The notes: generated by a model from the letters alone, not told the origin. 47,547 bases of DNA from Erysipelotrichaceae bacterium NK3D112 (GCA_000701725.1 JNJQ01000020.1:1-47547); one strand, 5' to 3'; shown: positions 1 through 8,093, numbered from the stretch's first letter. Numbers and translations: made by a program.

Positions 1-95
1 ATTTTATGCCCTGGCCGCGTTCCGTCCGCCGGACCCGGACGGTAAAGACAGAAGATAACCGGATCCCGTAACAGATTTATTCCTCGGATATATTG

Positions 96-201
96 ACACA
101 GGGAACCCCATTCCCCGTACCCCTGAAAAACGAAGGTGTCGGAAATAAAAAAGCCCTTTGGCAACACCTTCGCACAAGTGTACACGGGGAATGCCCTGTG
201 T
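96..201. repeat. Large imperfect inverted repeat / structured element
   Basis: The arms pair in three blocks: ACACAGGG (96-103) with CCCTGTGT (194-201); CATTCCCCGT (109-118) with ACGGGGAATG (184-193); CGAAGGTGT (131-139) with ACACCTTCG (164-172). All three blocks are perfect, with small bulges between them. The terminal loop (140-163) includes an A-rich run. There is no gene inside. It could be a small structured RNA, a non-autonomous repeat element or the end of a mobile element; nothing in the sequence decides between these. Confidence 0.65.
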
Positions 202-263
202 AAATACGATCCTGCGGCATAAAACCTGTTACTCAGAAGAGATCATTCAAAAGGATTTATCAA

Positions 264-308
264 AAACAGGGGCTTTCACTGAGAAGAATCCGCAAACAGG
301 GGATTTCA
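264..308 (+). repeat. Direct repeat, 30-bp period
   Basis: AAACAGGGGCTTTCA at 264-278 recurs as AAACAGGGGATTTCA at 294-308, 14 of 15 identical, with an offset of exactly 30 bp. A partial third relative (TTCAGGGCTGCTTTT) lies near 316-330 but is not on the same period. Function unknown. Confidence 0.6.
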
Positions 309-357
309 AAAATAATTCAGGGCTGCTTTTCTCTTGTTTAAAATTGAGAAAGCATGT

Positions 358-385
358 TTGAAGGACCATATAAATCGTGTACACT
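358..385 (+). promoter_or_regulatory. Promoter for gene at 392 (leaderless type)
   Basis: TTGAAG (358-363), 16-bp spacer, TACACT (380-385), then six bases and the ATG at 392. The expected start of transcription is at or next to the A of the ATG. Confidence 0.5.
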
Positions 386-391
386 TGAATT

Positions 392-808
392 ATGGAAAAA
401 GATTATGAAACCGAAGTGGCGGAAGCGGTCAACGCGGCCAATGACGCCCTGTATCATCTTTACAATGCGGACGAAATGCTCTCCAAGGCCAGAAACTGGG
501 GAATTGCGGATATCATGGGAGGAGGCATGATCATCACCGCTGTCAAGCGTAAGAAAATGCGTGAGGCATCCGATGAAATGCGCAGCGCTCATCAGTCCCT
601 GAAAATACTCAACCGGGAACTGCTTGATCTCAACGGGTTTTATCAGCTGGATACGGAAATCGATGATTTCCTGGGGGTGGCGGATTATGTCTTTGATAAT
701 TTCATGACGGACATGCTCTCACAATCCAGAATCAACAATGCCAGAGGAAAGGTTCAGGATCTCATCGCCCAGGTGGAGGGGATTCTCGACGCCCTTTCGG
801 AAATATAA
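392..808 (+). CDS. Conserved hypothetical protein, 138 aa
   Basis: Not recognised by function. The product is acidic, helical in character and without signal peptide or obvious membrane segment. It has a Gly-rich turn (MGGGM) near residue 43 followed by a basic patch (KRKKM), then long heptad-like helices to the end, so it probably forms a helical bundle in the cytoplasm. The start is the ATG at 392: no SD is present in the 20 bases upstream, and the -10-like TACACT ends six bases before it, which fits a leaderless mRNA. A GC-rich hairpin with T-run follows the stop, so it is a single-gene unit. Other roles cannot be judged from sequence alone. Confidence 0.75.
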   Translation: MEKDYETEVAEAVNAANDALYHLYNADEMLSKARNWGIADIMGGGMIITAVKRKKMREASDEMRSAHQSLKILNRELLDLNGFYQLDTEIDDFLGVADYVFDNFMTDMLSQSRINNARGKVQDLIAQVEGILDALSEI

Positions 809-814
809 GGAAAC

Positions 815-835
815 AGCGGACCGCGGTCCGTTTTT
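815..835 (+). terminator. Rho-independent terminator
   Basis: Palindromic CGGACCGCGGTCCG (817-830) followed by TTTTT closes the gene at 392-808. Confidence 0.75.
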
Positions 836-861
836 CTCTGGAAATGTATTAAGATATTGTC

Positions 862-1440
862 ATGAATCTGAAAGAAGAACTGATCAATTACATACCTTTC
901 AATGAACAGGAGGAAAAGGACAGAGAGCTGATTCTTGAACTTCTGGAAACACAGAAAGATATTTATACGCGCGACAACCGTCTGGCCCACATGACCGCCT
1001 CGGCATGGGTGGTATCGGAAGATCATCAAAAGGTGCTGATGGCATACCACAATCTTTATGACTCCTGGGCATGGCTGGGCGGACACGCCGACGGTCAAAA
1101 GGATCTGCTTGGGGTTGCGCTCAGGGAAGTCCGTGAGGAAAGCGGCATCCATGATGTGCGTCCGTTTTGCGATGAAATCTTCTCGGTGGAGGTTCTGACC
1201 GTCGACGGACATGTGAAAAAGGGCGAATATGTGAGCAGTCATCTGCACCTGAACGTCACATATCTTCTGATTGCCGACGCAGGACAGTCCATCCATAACA
1301 AACCGGATGAAAACAAAGCGGTCGGCTGGTTTGCGCCGGAAGAGGTTTACGTGAAATCCACCGAACCGTGGTTCATTGAACATATTTACCGCAAGCTCAA
1401 CGCAAAGATGGAACAGTGGCTGAAAAGGGAAGCGGACTGA
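862..1440 (+). CDS. Nudix hydrolase, 192 aa
   Basis: Hydrolyses a nucleoside-diphosphate-linked substrate; the substrate cannot be told from the sequence. The Nudix box lies at residues 74-96, with the core REVREESG at 88-95 carrying the metal-binding glutamates. The first glutamate of the GX5E part is not conserved (Lys80/Asp81), a common variation that warns against assigning a house-cleaning role. An N-terminal extension of about 40 residues precedes the Nudix fold. The ATG at 862 lacks an SD; TAAGAT (850-855) ends six bases upstream, as expected for a leaderless transcript. The radical SAM gene begins only 3 bp after the stop, so the two are probably co-transcribed. Confidence 0.88.
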   Translation: MNLKEELINYIPFNEQEEKDRELILELLETQKDIYTRDNRLAHMTASAWVVSEDHQKVLMAYHNLYDSWAWLGGHADGQKDLLGVALREVREESGIHDVRPFCDEIFSVEVLTVDGHVKKGEYVSSHLHLNVTYLLIADAGQSIHNKPDENKAVGWFAPEEVYVKSTEPWFIEHIYRKLNAKMEQWLKREAD

Positions 1441-1443
1441 GAT

Positions 1444-2361
1444 ATGGAACGTTACCTCTCATTTGCCGCCTGGTGCAGGGAAACATACGGCAGAAGACTT
1501 TACCGCACCGCTCTTGACGCGAACATGACATGTCCCAACCGTGACGGAAAGATCGGTACAAGGGGATGTATTTTCTGCGCGGGCGGATCCGGTGATTTTG
1601 CCGTGAAATATGACGGAGCGCCGATGAAGCGCGAAGATATGATCTTCAATCACCAGAATGCTTCAGAAGGGGATTACATTGCCTATTTCCAGGCTTATAC
1701 AAACACCTATGCGCCGGTTGAAAGACTGCGGAAACTCTTTACAGCCGCATTGGAGGATACGCTTTTCGCCGGCATTTCCATCGCAACCAGACCGGATTGC
1801 GTGGATGAGGATGTGCTTTGCCTTCTGAAAGAGCTGAAACAGAACTATCCCCAAAAAATGTTTATGGTGGAGCTGGGCCTCCAGTCCATTCATGAAACAA
1901 GCGCGAAGTGGATGCGCCGCGGATATCCGCTTGCGGTATTTGATGAATGCGTCAGAGGACTTCATGAGGCTGGCATTGATGTGATTGTGCATGTGATCAT
2001 CGGCATTCCGGATGAAACAACGGAAATGATTCTTGAAACCATTCATCATCTGAATGAATGTCACATTCAGGGCGTCAAGCTTCAGCTGCTTCATTATCTC
2101 AAAGGGACCGATCTCGGAGATCTGTATGAAAAAAATCCGGATCAGTTCCATGTGCTGAGTCTTGAGGAATACGCGGATATCATCGCTTTATGCATCGCTC
2201 ATCTGAATCCGGATATTGTCATTCACCGCTTAAGCGGGGATGGCAACGGGGAGTATCTGCTCGCTCCGCTTTGGAGCAAAGACAAGCGCCGTGTGCTCAA
2301 TACCATTTCCCGGCAGCTGAAAGTGAAAAACATTACACAGGGGTGTCTGCTGAAACCATGA
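1444..2361 (+). CDS. Radical SAM protein, YtqA/YhcC (TIGR01212) type, 305 aa
   Basis: Predicted iron-sulfur radical S-adenosylmethionine protein. The N-terminal segment around residues 28-43 has the family's Cys arrangement (Cys, then after NRDGKIGTRG the pair GCIFC) instead of a plain CX3CX2C, which is the hallmark of the YtqA/YhcC group. Downstream are typical barrel motifs (ARPDC-like ATRPDC, ELGLQS, IIGIPDET). Length matches the family (about 300 aa). The reaction is not established to my knowledge; a tRNA or cofactor role is speculative. It follows the Nudix gene by 3 bp and overlaps the next gene by 4 bp (ATGA). Confidence 0.88.
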   Translation: MERYLSFAAWCRETYGRRLYRTALDANMTCPNRDGKIGTRGCIFCAGGSGDFAVKYDGAPMKREDMIFNHQNASEGDYIAYFQAYTNTYAPVERLRKLFTAALEDTLFAGISIATRPDCVDEDVLCLLKELKQNYPQKMFMVELGLQSIHETSAKWMRRGYPLAVFDECVRGLHEAGIDVIVHVIIGIPDETTEMILETIHHLNECHIQGVKLQLLHYLKGTDLGDLYEKNPDQFHVLSLEEYADIIALCIAHLNPDIVIHRLSGDGNGEYLLAPLWSKDKRRVLNTISRQLKVKNITQGCLLKP

Positions 2362-2852
2362 ATAAAACAGACGTGCTGGCATTGCTGAAAAAAGAAAAGA
2401 CGGAATTCACACTGACTGAACATCCGCCTGTTTTCACCATGGAGGAAATGAGGCAGCTCCATTTGGAACACGAAGAGGATGTGGCCGTCAATCTCTTTCT
2501 GCGCGATGACAAAAAGCGGAATTATTATCTGGTTTCCGCGGATGGCAAAACAAGAACGGACCTGAAGGCATTGCGCCATATACTCGGCTCAAGACCGCTT
2601 TCCTTCGCGTCGGAAAATGATCTGAAAAGGATTCTCGGTCTTGAAAAAGGCAATGTATGCACATTCGGCATCTTCAATGACAGGGATCATCGCTGCGAGG
2701 CGGTCATTGACATCCGTTTTCAGAACCGCCTGATCGGAATCCATCCCATGGAAAATTCGGCAACCGTATTTCTCAAAGGCAATGATCTGTTTGCGCTTCT
2801 TCTGAAACACGGATGCAGGGTACGGTGGGCCGATCTGAACCAGATTGTCTGA
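2358..2852 (+). CDS. Prolyl-tRNA editing / YbaK-like aminoacyl-tRNA deacylase, 164 aa
   Basis: Resembles the free-standing editing domain related to ProRS INS/YbaK/ProXp-ala proteins, which remove wrong amino acids from tRNA. Supporting segments are the early FTLTEHPPVFTMEEM stretch, the central LFLRDDKKRNYYLVSADGK strand-loop-strand, and the late GIHPMENSATVFLKGNDL motif near the C-terminus. The start is the ATG at 2358 overlapping the previous stop (ATGA); a longer frame upstream from 2190 merely overlaps the radical SAM gene. Substrate (Ala-tRNA-Pro or another) is not resolvable here. Confidence 0.85.
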   Translation: MNKTDVLALLKKEKTEFTLTEHPPVFTMEEMRQLHLEHEEDVAVNLFLRDDKKRNYYLVSADGKTRTDLKALRHILGSRPLSFASENDLKRILGLEKGNVCTFGIFNDRDHRCEAVIDIRFQNRLIGIHPMENSATVFLKGNDLFALLLKHGCRVRWADLNQIV

Positions 2853-2875
2853 ATAAGGTCATAATCATCGAAGGA

Positions 2876-2902
2876 ACAGGAATGATCGGATATAATTCCT
2901 GT
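2876..2902. promoter_or_regulatory. Perfect 8-bp palindrome overlapping a -10 box
   Basis: ACAGGAAT (2876-2883), 11-bp spacer, ATTCCTGT (2895-2902). The right half overlaps TATAAT at 2891-2896, the best -10 for the operon starting at 2936. Geometry fits an operator; a hairpin in the leader is excluded because it lies at, not after, the start of transcription. Confidence 0.55.
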
Positions 2903-2935
2903 GCAGCAAATATCAAAAAAGAGGAGGAAAATCAA

Positions 2936-4060
2936 GTGAAGGAATTCTTTGGAACACAGATGCCCAAGCTGGGTTTCGGAATGATGCGTCTGCCCCGCTT
3001 TGAGGACAAATCATTTGACATCGAACAGGTCAAGGAGATGGTTGACCGTTTCCTTGCGGCCGGCCTGAAGTACGTTGACACGGCATATGTCTATCAGGGA
3101 TCGGAAGAAGTTGTGAAGCAGGCTCTGGTCGACAGATATCCGCGTGACAGCTATTATCTGGCAACCAAACTGAATGCGGGCAACTGGGCTGCGGCCAATG
3201 AGGAAGAGGCAAAGAAGCAGCTGCAGACATCGCTCGAGCGCACCGGCGCAGGTTATTTTGATTTCTATCTTCTCCATGCGTTAAGCAAGGAAAACATCGA
3301 CAATTATGAAAAATACGGCATCTGGGAATTCGTGAAGGAAGCCAAGGAAAAGGGACTGATCAGACATTACGGTTTCTCATTCCATGATTCTGCCGAAGTT
3401 CTCGAGGAAGTGCTGACAAAGCATCCGGATGCGGAATTCGTTCAGCTTCAGATCAACTATGCCGACTGGGATGATCCGATTGTCCAGTCCAGAAAGGTAT
3501 ATGAGGTCTGTGTGAAGCACAACAAGCCGGTCGTGGTCATGGAGCCGGTCAAGGGCGGCACACTTGCCAACCCTCCCCAGCAGATCACGGACATTTTCAA
3601 AGAGGCCAATCCGGATGCGTCCAACGCGTCCTGGGCAATCCGCTATGTCGCAAGTCTTGACCAGGTCATGGTCGTTCTTTCCGGCATGAGCACAATCGGC
3701 CAGATGGAGGACAACCTCTCTTACATGTCCGATTTCAAACCGCTCAATGAAGCTGAGCAGCAGACCATCGCAAAGGCTCAGAATGCGCTTGCCGGCATCA
3801 CCCAGATCAAGTGCACATCCTGCCATTACTGCACAAAGGGCTGCCCGATGCAGATCAACATCCCGGGTATCTTCGCGGCCATGAACAGAGATCTCATCTA
3901 CGGCCAGACGGAAGATGCGAAGAGACGTTATCTTTCCGCGACCAAAGAAGGCGGCAAGGCTTCCGAATGCATCCACTGCCTGCAGTGTGAGGATGCATGC
4001 CCTCAGCATATTGAAATCACCAGCTGGCTCGAAAAGGCAGCCGCAAAGCTGGAGCAGTAA
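2936..4060 (+). CDS. Aldo/keto reductase with C-terminal ferredoxin domain, 374 aa
   Basis: Soluble oxidoreductase of the AKR superfamily with an added iron-sulfur domain, as found in many anaerobes. The AKR barrel covers about residues 1-285 (GFGMMRLP near the start, DTAYVYQGSEE with the catalytic Tyr region, a Lys in ATKLN, YLLHAL with the His). The C-terminal part has two cysteine clusters, CTSCHYCTKGCP and CIHCLQCEDACP, each typical for a [4Fe-4S] site. The start chosen is GTG at 2936 behind GAGGAGG (2921-2927); a longer frame from 2813 would overlap the previous gene and the promoter. First gene of an operon with larC and the amidohydrolase. Substrate unknown. Confidence 0.88.
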   Translation: MKEFFGTQMPKLGFGMMRLPRFEDKSFDIEQVKEMVDRFLAAGLKYVDTAYVYQGSEEVVKQALVDRYPRDSYYLATKLNAGNWAAANEEEAKKQLQTSLERTGAGYFDFYLLHALSKENIDNYEKYGIWEFVKEAKEKGLIRHYGFSFHDSAEVLEEVLTKHPDAEFVQLQINYADWDDPIVQSRKVYEVCVKHNKPVVVMEPVKGGTLANPPQQITDIFKEANPDASNASWAIRYVASLDQVMVVLSGMSTIGQMEDNLSYMSDFKPLNEAEQQTIAKAQNALAGITQIKCTSCHYCTKGCPMQINIPGIFAAMNRDLIYGQTEDAKRRYLSATKEGGKASECIHCLQCEDACPQHIEITSWLEKAAAKLEQ

Positions 4061-4063
4061 ATT

Positions 4064-5422
4064 ATGAAAGTGCTTTATCTTGAATGCAACATGGGCGCCG
4101 CCGGCGATATGCTGATGGGAGCCCTGAGTGAACTGGTTGATCAGAAGGCCTTTGTTCAGAAAATGAACAGCCTGAATATCCCGGGTGTCGAAGTAAAAGC
4201 GGATGAGTCTTTCAAGTGCGGCATCAAGGGAACCCATATGTCGGTTGTGATCAATGGCGAGGAGGAGATCAGCGATGATCTTTCCCATGAGCACCATCAT
4301 GATCACGATCACGGACATACACATGATCATGAGCATATGCATGAACATCAACATGATCATGAGGAAGAACATGACCATGAGCATTTCCATGAACATGACC
4401 ACGAACATGATCATGATCATGACCATCATCACGATCACGACCATAATCATGAACACGGACATCATCACCACACATCGCTTGCCGACGTGGAAAGAATCGT
4501 GAATGGGTTCAGTGTTTCCGACAAGGTGAAAAAAGATGTGCTGGCTGTCTATAGCCTGATCGCGGAAGCGGAAAGCAATGCGCACGGACGTCCGGTGGAA
4601 GAGATTCATTTCCATGAGGTCGGCAGTCTTGATGCGATCACGGATGTGACCGGTGTCTGCGTATTGATGGAAATGATCGGTGCGGACAAAGTGATTGCCT
4701 CACCGGTTGCTCTTGGCAGCGGATTTGTGCGCTGTGCCCATGGCGTACTGCCTGTACCCACGCCTGCCACCGCATATATTCTCAAAGGTGTTCCCACCTA
4801 TGCGGGCAGAGAAAAGGGTGAGTTATGCACACCGACCGGAGCCGCTCTGCTGAAATACTTTGTGAATTCATTTGAAACCATGCCTGTCATGGCTGTTGAA
4901 AAGACCGGTTACGGCATGGGTATGAAGGATTTTGCGACTGCCAACTGCGTGCGCGCCTTTGTCGGTGAAACACAGGGTCAGTCCAGAATCAAGGAACTGG
5001 TATGCAACCTCGATGACGAAAGCCCCGAAGCGATCGGTTTCGCCATGGATGAACTGTTTGCGGCAGGTGCGCTGGATGTCTATATCACACCGGTTCATAT
5101 GAAGAAAAACCGACCGGGCGTTGTCTTCACATGCATGTGCAGGGAAGCGGATGCGGACCGTATGATGGAACTCATGTTCCGCCATCTGACCACTCTGGGA
5201 ATCCGGGAATACACCTGTGAAAGACACGGCATGAGAAGAAGCGAAACAGTTCTTGAAACATCATTCGGACCGGTGCGTCTGAAACGTTCGGAAGGCTTCG
5301 GAACCGTTCGTGAGAAACTGGAATATGAGGATCTTGCGAAGATTGCGCGTGAAACAGGCCGCAGTATTGAGGATATCCGTGCAGCCGTGACAGCAGAATG
5401 CAGGAAAAAAGGTGACTTATGA
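4064..5422 (+). CDS. LarC, nickel-pincer cofactor biosynthesis protein with His-rich insert, 452 aa
   Basis: LarC inserts nickel into the pyridinium dithiocarboxylate precursor to make the nickel-pincer cofactor of lactate racemase-type enzymes. The N-terminal MKVLYLECNMGAAGDMLMGA motif and the later EIHFHEVGSLDAITD, ELCTPTGAALL and NLDDESPEAIGF segments identify it. Residues 75-136 form a tract with 34 His in 62 residues, alternating with Asp and Glu, a likely nickel reservoir. The two LarC halves are in one frame here, so no frameshift is needed to make the full protein. larA, larB and larE are not in the window. It starts 3 bp after the reductase gene with GGAG at 4051-4054 and overlaps the amidohydrolase by 4 bp. 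Confidence 0.93.
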   Translation: MKVLYLECNMGAAGDMLMGALSELVDQKAFVQKMNSLNIPGVEVKADESFKCGIKGTHMSVVINGEEEISDDLSHEHHHDHDHGHTHDHEHMHEHQHDHEEEHDHEHFHEHDHEHDHDHDHHHDHDHNHEHGHHHHTSLADVERIVNGFSVSDKVKKDVLAVYSLIAEAESNAHGRPVEEIHFHEVGSLDAITDVTGVCVLMEMIGADKVIASPVALGSGFVRCAHGVLPVPTPATAYILKGVPTYAGREKGELCTPTGAALLKYFVNSFETMPVMAVEKTGYGMGMKDFATANCVRAFVGETQGQSRIKELVCNLDDESPEAIGFAMDELFAAGALDVYITPVHMKKNRPGVVFTCMCREADADRMMELMFRHLTTLGIREYTCERHGMRRSETVLETSFGPVRLKRSEGFGTVREKLEYEDLAKIARETGRSIEDIRAAVTAECRKKGDL

Positions 5423-6555
5423 CAGTAATTAAAAACGGTCTGATCTTTGATGCCGTGCATCGTGATCCGTATTATGCTGATATTCTGATCAGGGACGGAA
5501 AGATTGCGGACATCGGAAGTGATTTCAGCGATGATGATGTCATCGACGCTTCATGCAGAAATATCTATCCGGGCTTTGTAGAGGCGCATTGCCACCTCGG
5601 TCTGGATGGCTATGGCATCGGCGTTGAAGGCAAAGACTACAATGAGCTTGGCGACATCTGCACACCGCAGATGCGGGCAATTGATTCCTTCAATCCGTTT
5701 GATCCCTCCGTCGCATTTGCCGCAAAGGGCGGTGTCACAACCGTGGCAACCGGTCAGGGCAGCTCCAATGCGATCGGCGGAACATGGATCGCGGTTAAAA
5801 CAACCGGCATCAGTGTGGATGAGATGATCATCCGTGATCCCGTTGCGATGAAGTGCGCACTGGGTGAAAATCCCAAGCGCTGCTATCGCGAAAAGGGCAA
5901 TTCAGCCCGTATGTCCACGGCGGCTGTCATCCGCAATATGCTGTTTACAGCCAGGGATTACATGGCCAGGAAACAGGCTGCCGGCGGCGATGTCACAAAA
6001 ATGCCGAAGTTTGATTACAAGTGTGAGGCGATGATTCCGGTATTGAAGAAGGAAATCCCGCTCAAGGTTCATGCCCATCAGGCAAATGACATTCTCACCG
6101 CAATCCGCATTGCGAAGGAATTCGATCTGAACATGACACTTGAACATGTCACCGAAGGCCATCTGATCGCCGATGAGCTGGCTGCCAATGCACAGTATAT
6201 GATGGCGGTCGGCCCGACCCTGACCCATGCGACCAAGTTCGAAGTCCGCAACAAGACATTCGAAACACCGGGCATTCTTGCAAAGAAAGGCTGCCATGTG
6301 TCGATCATCACCGATTCACCGGTCATCGAACAGCAGTATCTGCCTTTGTGCGCAGGATTGGCGGTCAAGTGCGGAATGGATGAATTCGATGCGCTGAAGG
6401 CGATCACGATCAACGCGGCGGAACATATCGGCGTTAAAAACCGGGTCGGCTCCATTGAAAAGGGCAAGGACGCGGATATCGTCATCGCCAACGGTTCCTG
6501 TTTCGACAGTACGTCGGAAATTGAAACCGTTTTGATCGACGGCAGAAGAATCTGA
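5419..6555 (+). CDS. Amidohydrolase family protein, 378 aa
   Basis: Metal-dependent hydrolase of the amidohydrolase superfamily, near the imidazolonepropionase-like branch. Visible motifs are EAHCHLG (HxH metal site, about residue 55-61), KVHAHQ (about 216-221), LEHVTEG (about 238-244) and TDSP (about 296-299), followed by the usual C-terminal NAAEHIGVKNRVGSIEKGKDADIVI. The substrate is not evident; its place behind LarC and an Fe-S reductase does not identify a pathway. Translation is coupled to larC by an ATGA overlap. A terminator follows 20 bp after the stop. Confidence 0.85.
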   Translation: MTVIKNGLIFDAVHRDPYYADILIRDGKIADIGSDFSDDDVIDASCRNIYPGFVEAHCHLGLDGYGIGVEGKDYNELGDICTPQMRAIDSFNPFDPSVAFAAKGGVTTVATGQGSSNAIGGTWIAVKTTGISVDEMIIRDPVAMKCALGENPKRCYREKGNSARMSTAAVIRNMLFTARDYMARKQAAGGDVTKMPKFDYKCEAMIPVLKKEIPLKVHAHQANDILTAIRIAKEFDLNMTLEHVTEGHLIADELAANAQYMMAVGPTLTHATKFEVRNKTFETPGILAKKGCHVSIITDSPVIEQQYLPLCAGLAVKCGMDEFDALKAITINAAEHIGVKNRVGSIEKGKDADIVIANGSCFDSTSEIETVLIDGRRI

Positions 6556-6575
6556 CTGTTATAAATACAAATACT

Positions 6576-6604
6576 GACGGTTCTGCATGCAGGGCCGTCT
6601 TTTT
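6576..6604 (+). terminator. Rho-independent terminator
   Basis: GACGG (6576-6580) pairs with CCGTC (6595-6599) around the self-complementary CTGCATGCAG, followed by TTTTT. Ends the reductase-larC-amidohydrolase operon. Confidence 0.8.
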
Positions 6605-6665
6605 GAGTGTTCAGTTTTTTGATGCATGGTTGTATGATTTATTTGTTACTGGGGAGTACATATTT

Positions 6666-7124
6666 ATGCCTGAACTGATCAAGCCCGAACGGAGTGAACT
6701 TTCCTTCCGCAGGAAAATGCTCGAGAATCTGCATACAATGAGCTGGCTGGGCCACACCATTTCCTTCCCGAAGGAAAAGTGGGACTGCTTTTACCAAAAG
6801 ACTGTCATGGCAGATCCGGAAGAGAGGTTTTACCGCCTGATTTATTGCCCCGGCTGCAACGATTTTGTCGGTTCGATCGCCTGGATGCTGGACCCTGAAA
6901 CCGGACGGTATGAGATGGAGCTTCTGATTGATGCGAGCAGGCGTTTGTGCGGCTATGGCAGATGGGCGCTTGGTGCATTGAAGTCTGCCGCGAAAAAACA
7001 GGGCATCTCATCTTTGTGGGTACGCATTGCCAAAACCAACACCGCTTTTGAGTTTCTGGAAAAGTACGGTTTTGTCAGGGCGGAGGAAGACGAGTCATCA
7101 TATCTTGAATTCTGCGAACTTTAA
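6666..7124 (+). CDS. GNAT family N-acetyltransferase, 152 aa
   Basis: Acetyl-CoA dependent transferase of the GNAT fold. The central part (YEMELLIDASRRLCGYGRWAL) carries the acetyl-CoA pyrophosphate loop in the form RRxxGYG, and the end (NTAFEFLEKYGF) is the classic C-terminal GNAT motif. Start is the ATG at 6666 preceded by GGGGAG (6651-6656); an upstream in-frame codon at 6603 lies in the terminator and is rejected. The esterase gene starts 17 bp after the stop and is probably co-transcribed. Acceptor substrate unknown. Confidence 0.85.
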   Translation: MPELIKPERSELSFRRKMLENLHTMSWLGHTISFPKEKWDCFYQKTVMADPEERFYRLIYCPGCNDFVGSIAWMLDPETGRYEMELLIDASRRLCGYGRWALGALKSAAKKQGISSLWVRIAKTNTAFEFLEKYGFVRAEEDESSYLEFCEL

Positions 7125-7141
7125 AACAGGAAGGAAATATC

Positions 7142-8014
7142 ATGGCACTTATTCATCTGGATTTTGAGTCACAATACATGGGTTCCAATCAGGATGTTTA
7201 CATCATTGTTCCGGACAAGCCGCGTGATCAGACACCTGAACAGTTTTACGGCGCCAAAACAAAATACCGCGTTTTATGGCTGCTGCACGGCACCTTCGGG
7301 GGATACAGCGACTGGATCAGAAAATCCAATATCGAGCTTTATGCCGCAGAAAAGAATCTGATTGTCGTCATGCCCGGCGTGGCGAATTCCGATTATGAGG
7401 AATGGAACAATTTCACGCTTGGCTATGATGCTGAAAAATATATCATCGATGAATTGATGCCGCTCGTTTACAGCTGGCTTCCGGCTTCGAAAAAGCGTGA
7501 GGACAACTTCATCGCCGGCCTTTCCATGGGCGGAGCGGGTGCTTTGAAATTCGCTCTGAAATATCCGAAGAAATTCGCCGCGTGCGCTTCGCTTTCCTAT
7601 TGTCCCACCGACATGGATGCGCATAAAAAAGAGCTGGAAGAGCTCTTTGCGAAAAAACGCAGTGAAGTGATCAACGCTGCGGATGTCATGCATATGGATC
7701 TGCGCAGATACAATTCCATGCACCGCTATGAAAGCGTCGATGAATATCTGAATTCCTTCTCCAATCTTTACCGCAAACTCGATGAGGCTGCCGGCAAGAA
7801 GGGCATGCCGAAATTCCTGTTTACCACGGGCACATCCGATCCTCTGATGGCAAAGCCTTTCAAAGCATTGAAAAAACACTTTGCAGAGACTGGTTTCGAG
7901 GCAAAATTTGAAAGCGGTCCGGGCAGCCATGAATGGCGCGTCTGGGAGCGTGATATCCAGAAAGCCTTCCGCTTCTTCGGTTTTGAGGAAGACAAGGCGG
8001 GAAACGAATTCTGA
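7142..8014 (+). CDS. Alpha/beta-hydrolase esterase (EstA / esterase D-like), 290 aa
   Basis: Serine esterase of the COG0627 group. The nucleophile elbow GLSMGG puts the catalytic Ser at residue 128; the oxyanion region is LLHGTFGGYSDW near 48-58, and Asp (TGTSDPLM) and His (GPGSHEWRVW) complete the triad near the C-terminus. There is no signal peptide, so it acts in the cytoplasm, probably on short-chain acyl or acetyl esters of sugars. SD is GGAAGG just upstream. Second gene after the GNAT gene. Family members include tributyrin esterases; the natural substrate here is not known. Confidence 0.88.
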   Translation: MALIHLDFESQYMGSNQDVYIIVPDKPRDQTPEQFYGAKTKYRVLWLLHGTFGGYSDWIRKSNIELYAAEKNLIVVMPGVANSDYEEWNNFTLGYDAEKYIIDELMPLVYSWLPASKKREDNFIAGLSMGGAGALKFALKYPKKFAACASLSYCPTDMDAHKKELEELFAKKRSEVINAADVMHMDLRRYNSMHRYESVDEYLNSFSNLYRKLDEAAGKKGMPKFLFTTGTSDPLMAKPFKALKKHFAETGFEAKFESGPGSHEWRVWERDIQKAFRFFGFEEDKAGNEF

Positions 8015-8042
8015 TCCGCATCACATCTATGCATATCTGAAG

Positions 8043-8080
8043 AAAACCAGGAAACCTTTGAACAGGCTCCCTGGTTTTTT
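8043..8080. terminator. Bidirectional terminator
   Basis: AAAACCAGG (8043-8051) and CCTGGTTTT (8070-8078), perfect 9-bp inverted repeat with T-run on the plus side and A-run on the other. It sits between the esterase (plus) and addA (minus), which converge. Confidence 0.85.
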
Positions 8081-8093
8081 GACTTCATGTGCT

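Larger units (their letters stand above)
1..391. other. Left-edge region without a convincing gene
   Basis: I see no reading frame here that I can defend. The stretch holds a 7-bp GC hairpin (CCGTCCG at 22-28 with CGGACGG at 36-42, no T-run after it), a large imperfect hairpin at 96-201, a 30-bp-period direct repeat at 264-308 and a promoter-like signal at 358-385 serving the gene at 392. A 67-codon frame at 158-361 crosses the hairpin and the repeat and has no SD; I treat it as non-coding. Confidence 0.6.

Noticed and set aside
158-361. 67-codon frame with a decapeptide-like repeat
   Set aside because: No SD or promoter, and it crosses a large hairpin; the repetition is already explained by the 30-bp DNA repeat.
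4286-4471. Tandem-like DNA repeat, considered as CRISPR or satellite
   Set aside because: It is coding and in frame with LarC (His/Asp/Glu codons); no regular spacers.
3377-4615. Long open frame (412 codons) on the minus strand opposite the reductase and larC
   Set aside because: It is the shadow of a high-GC3 gene and of the His-rich repeat; no SD, and the plus-strand genes are clear families.
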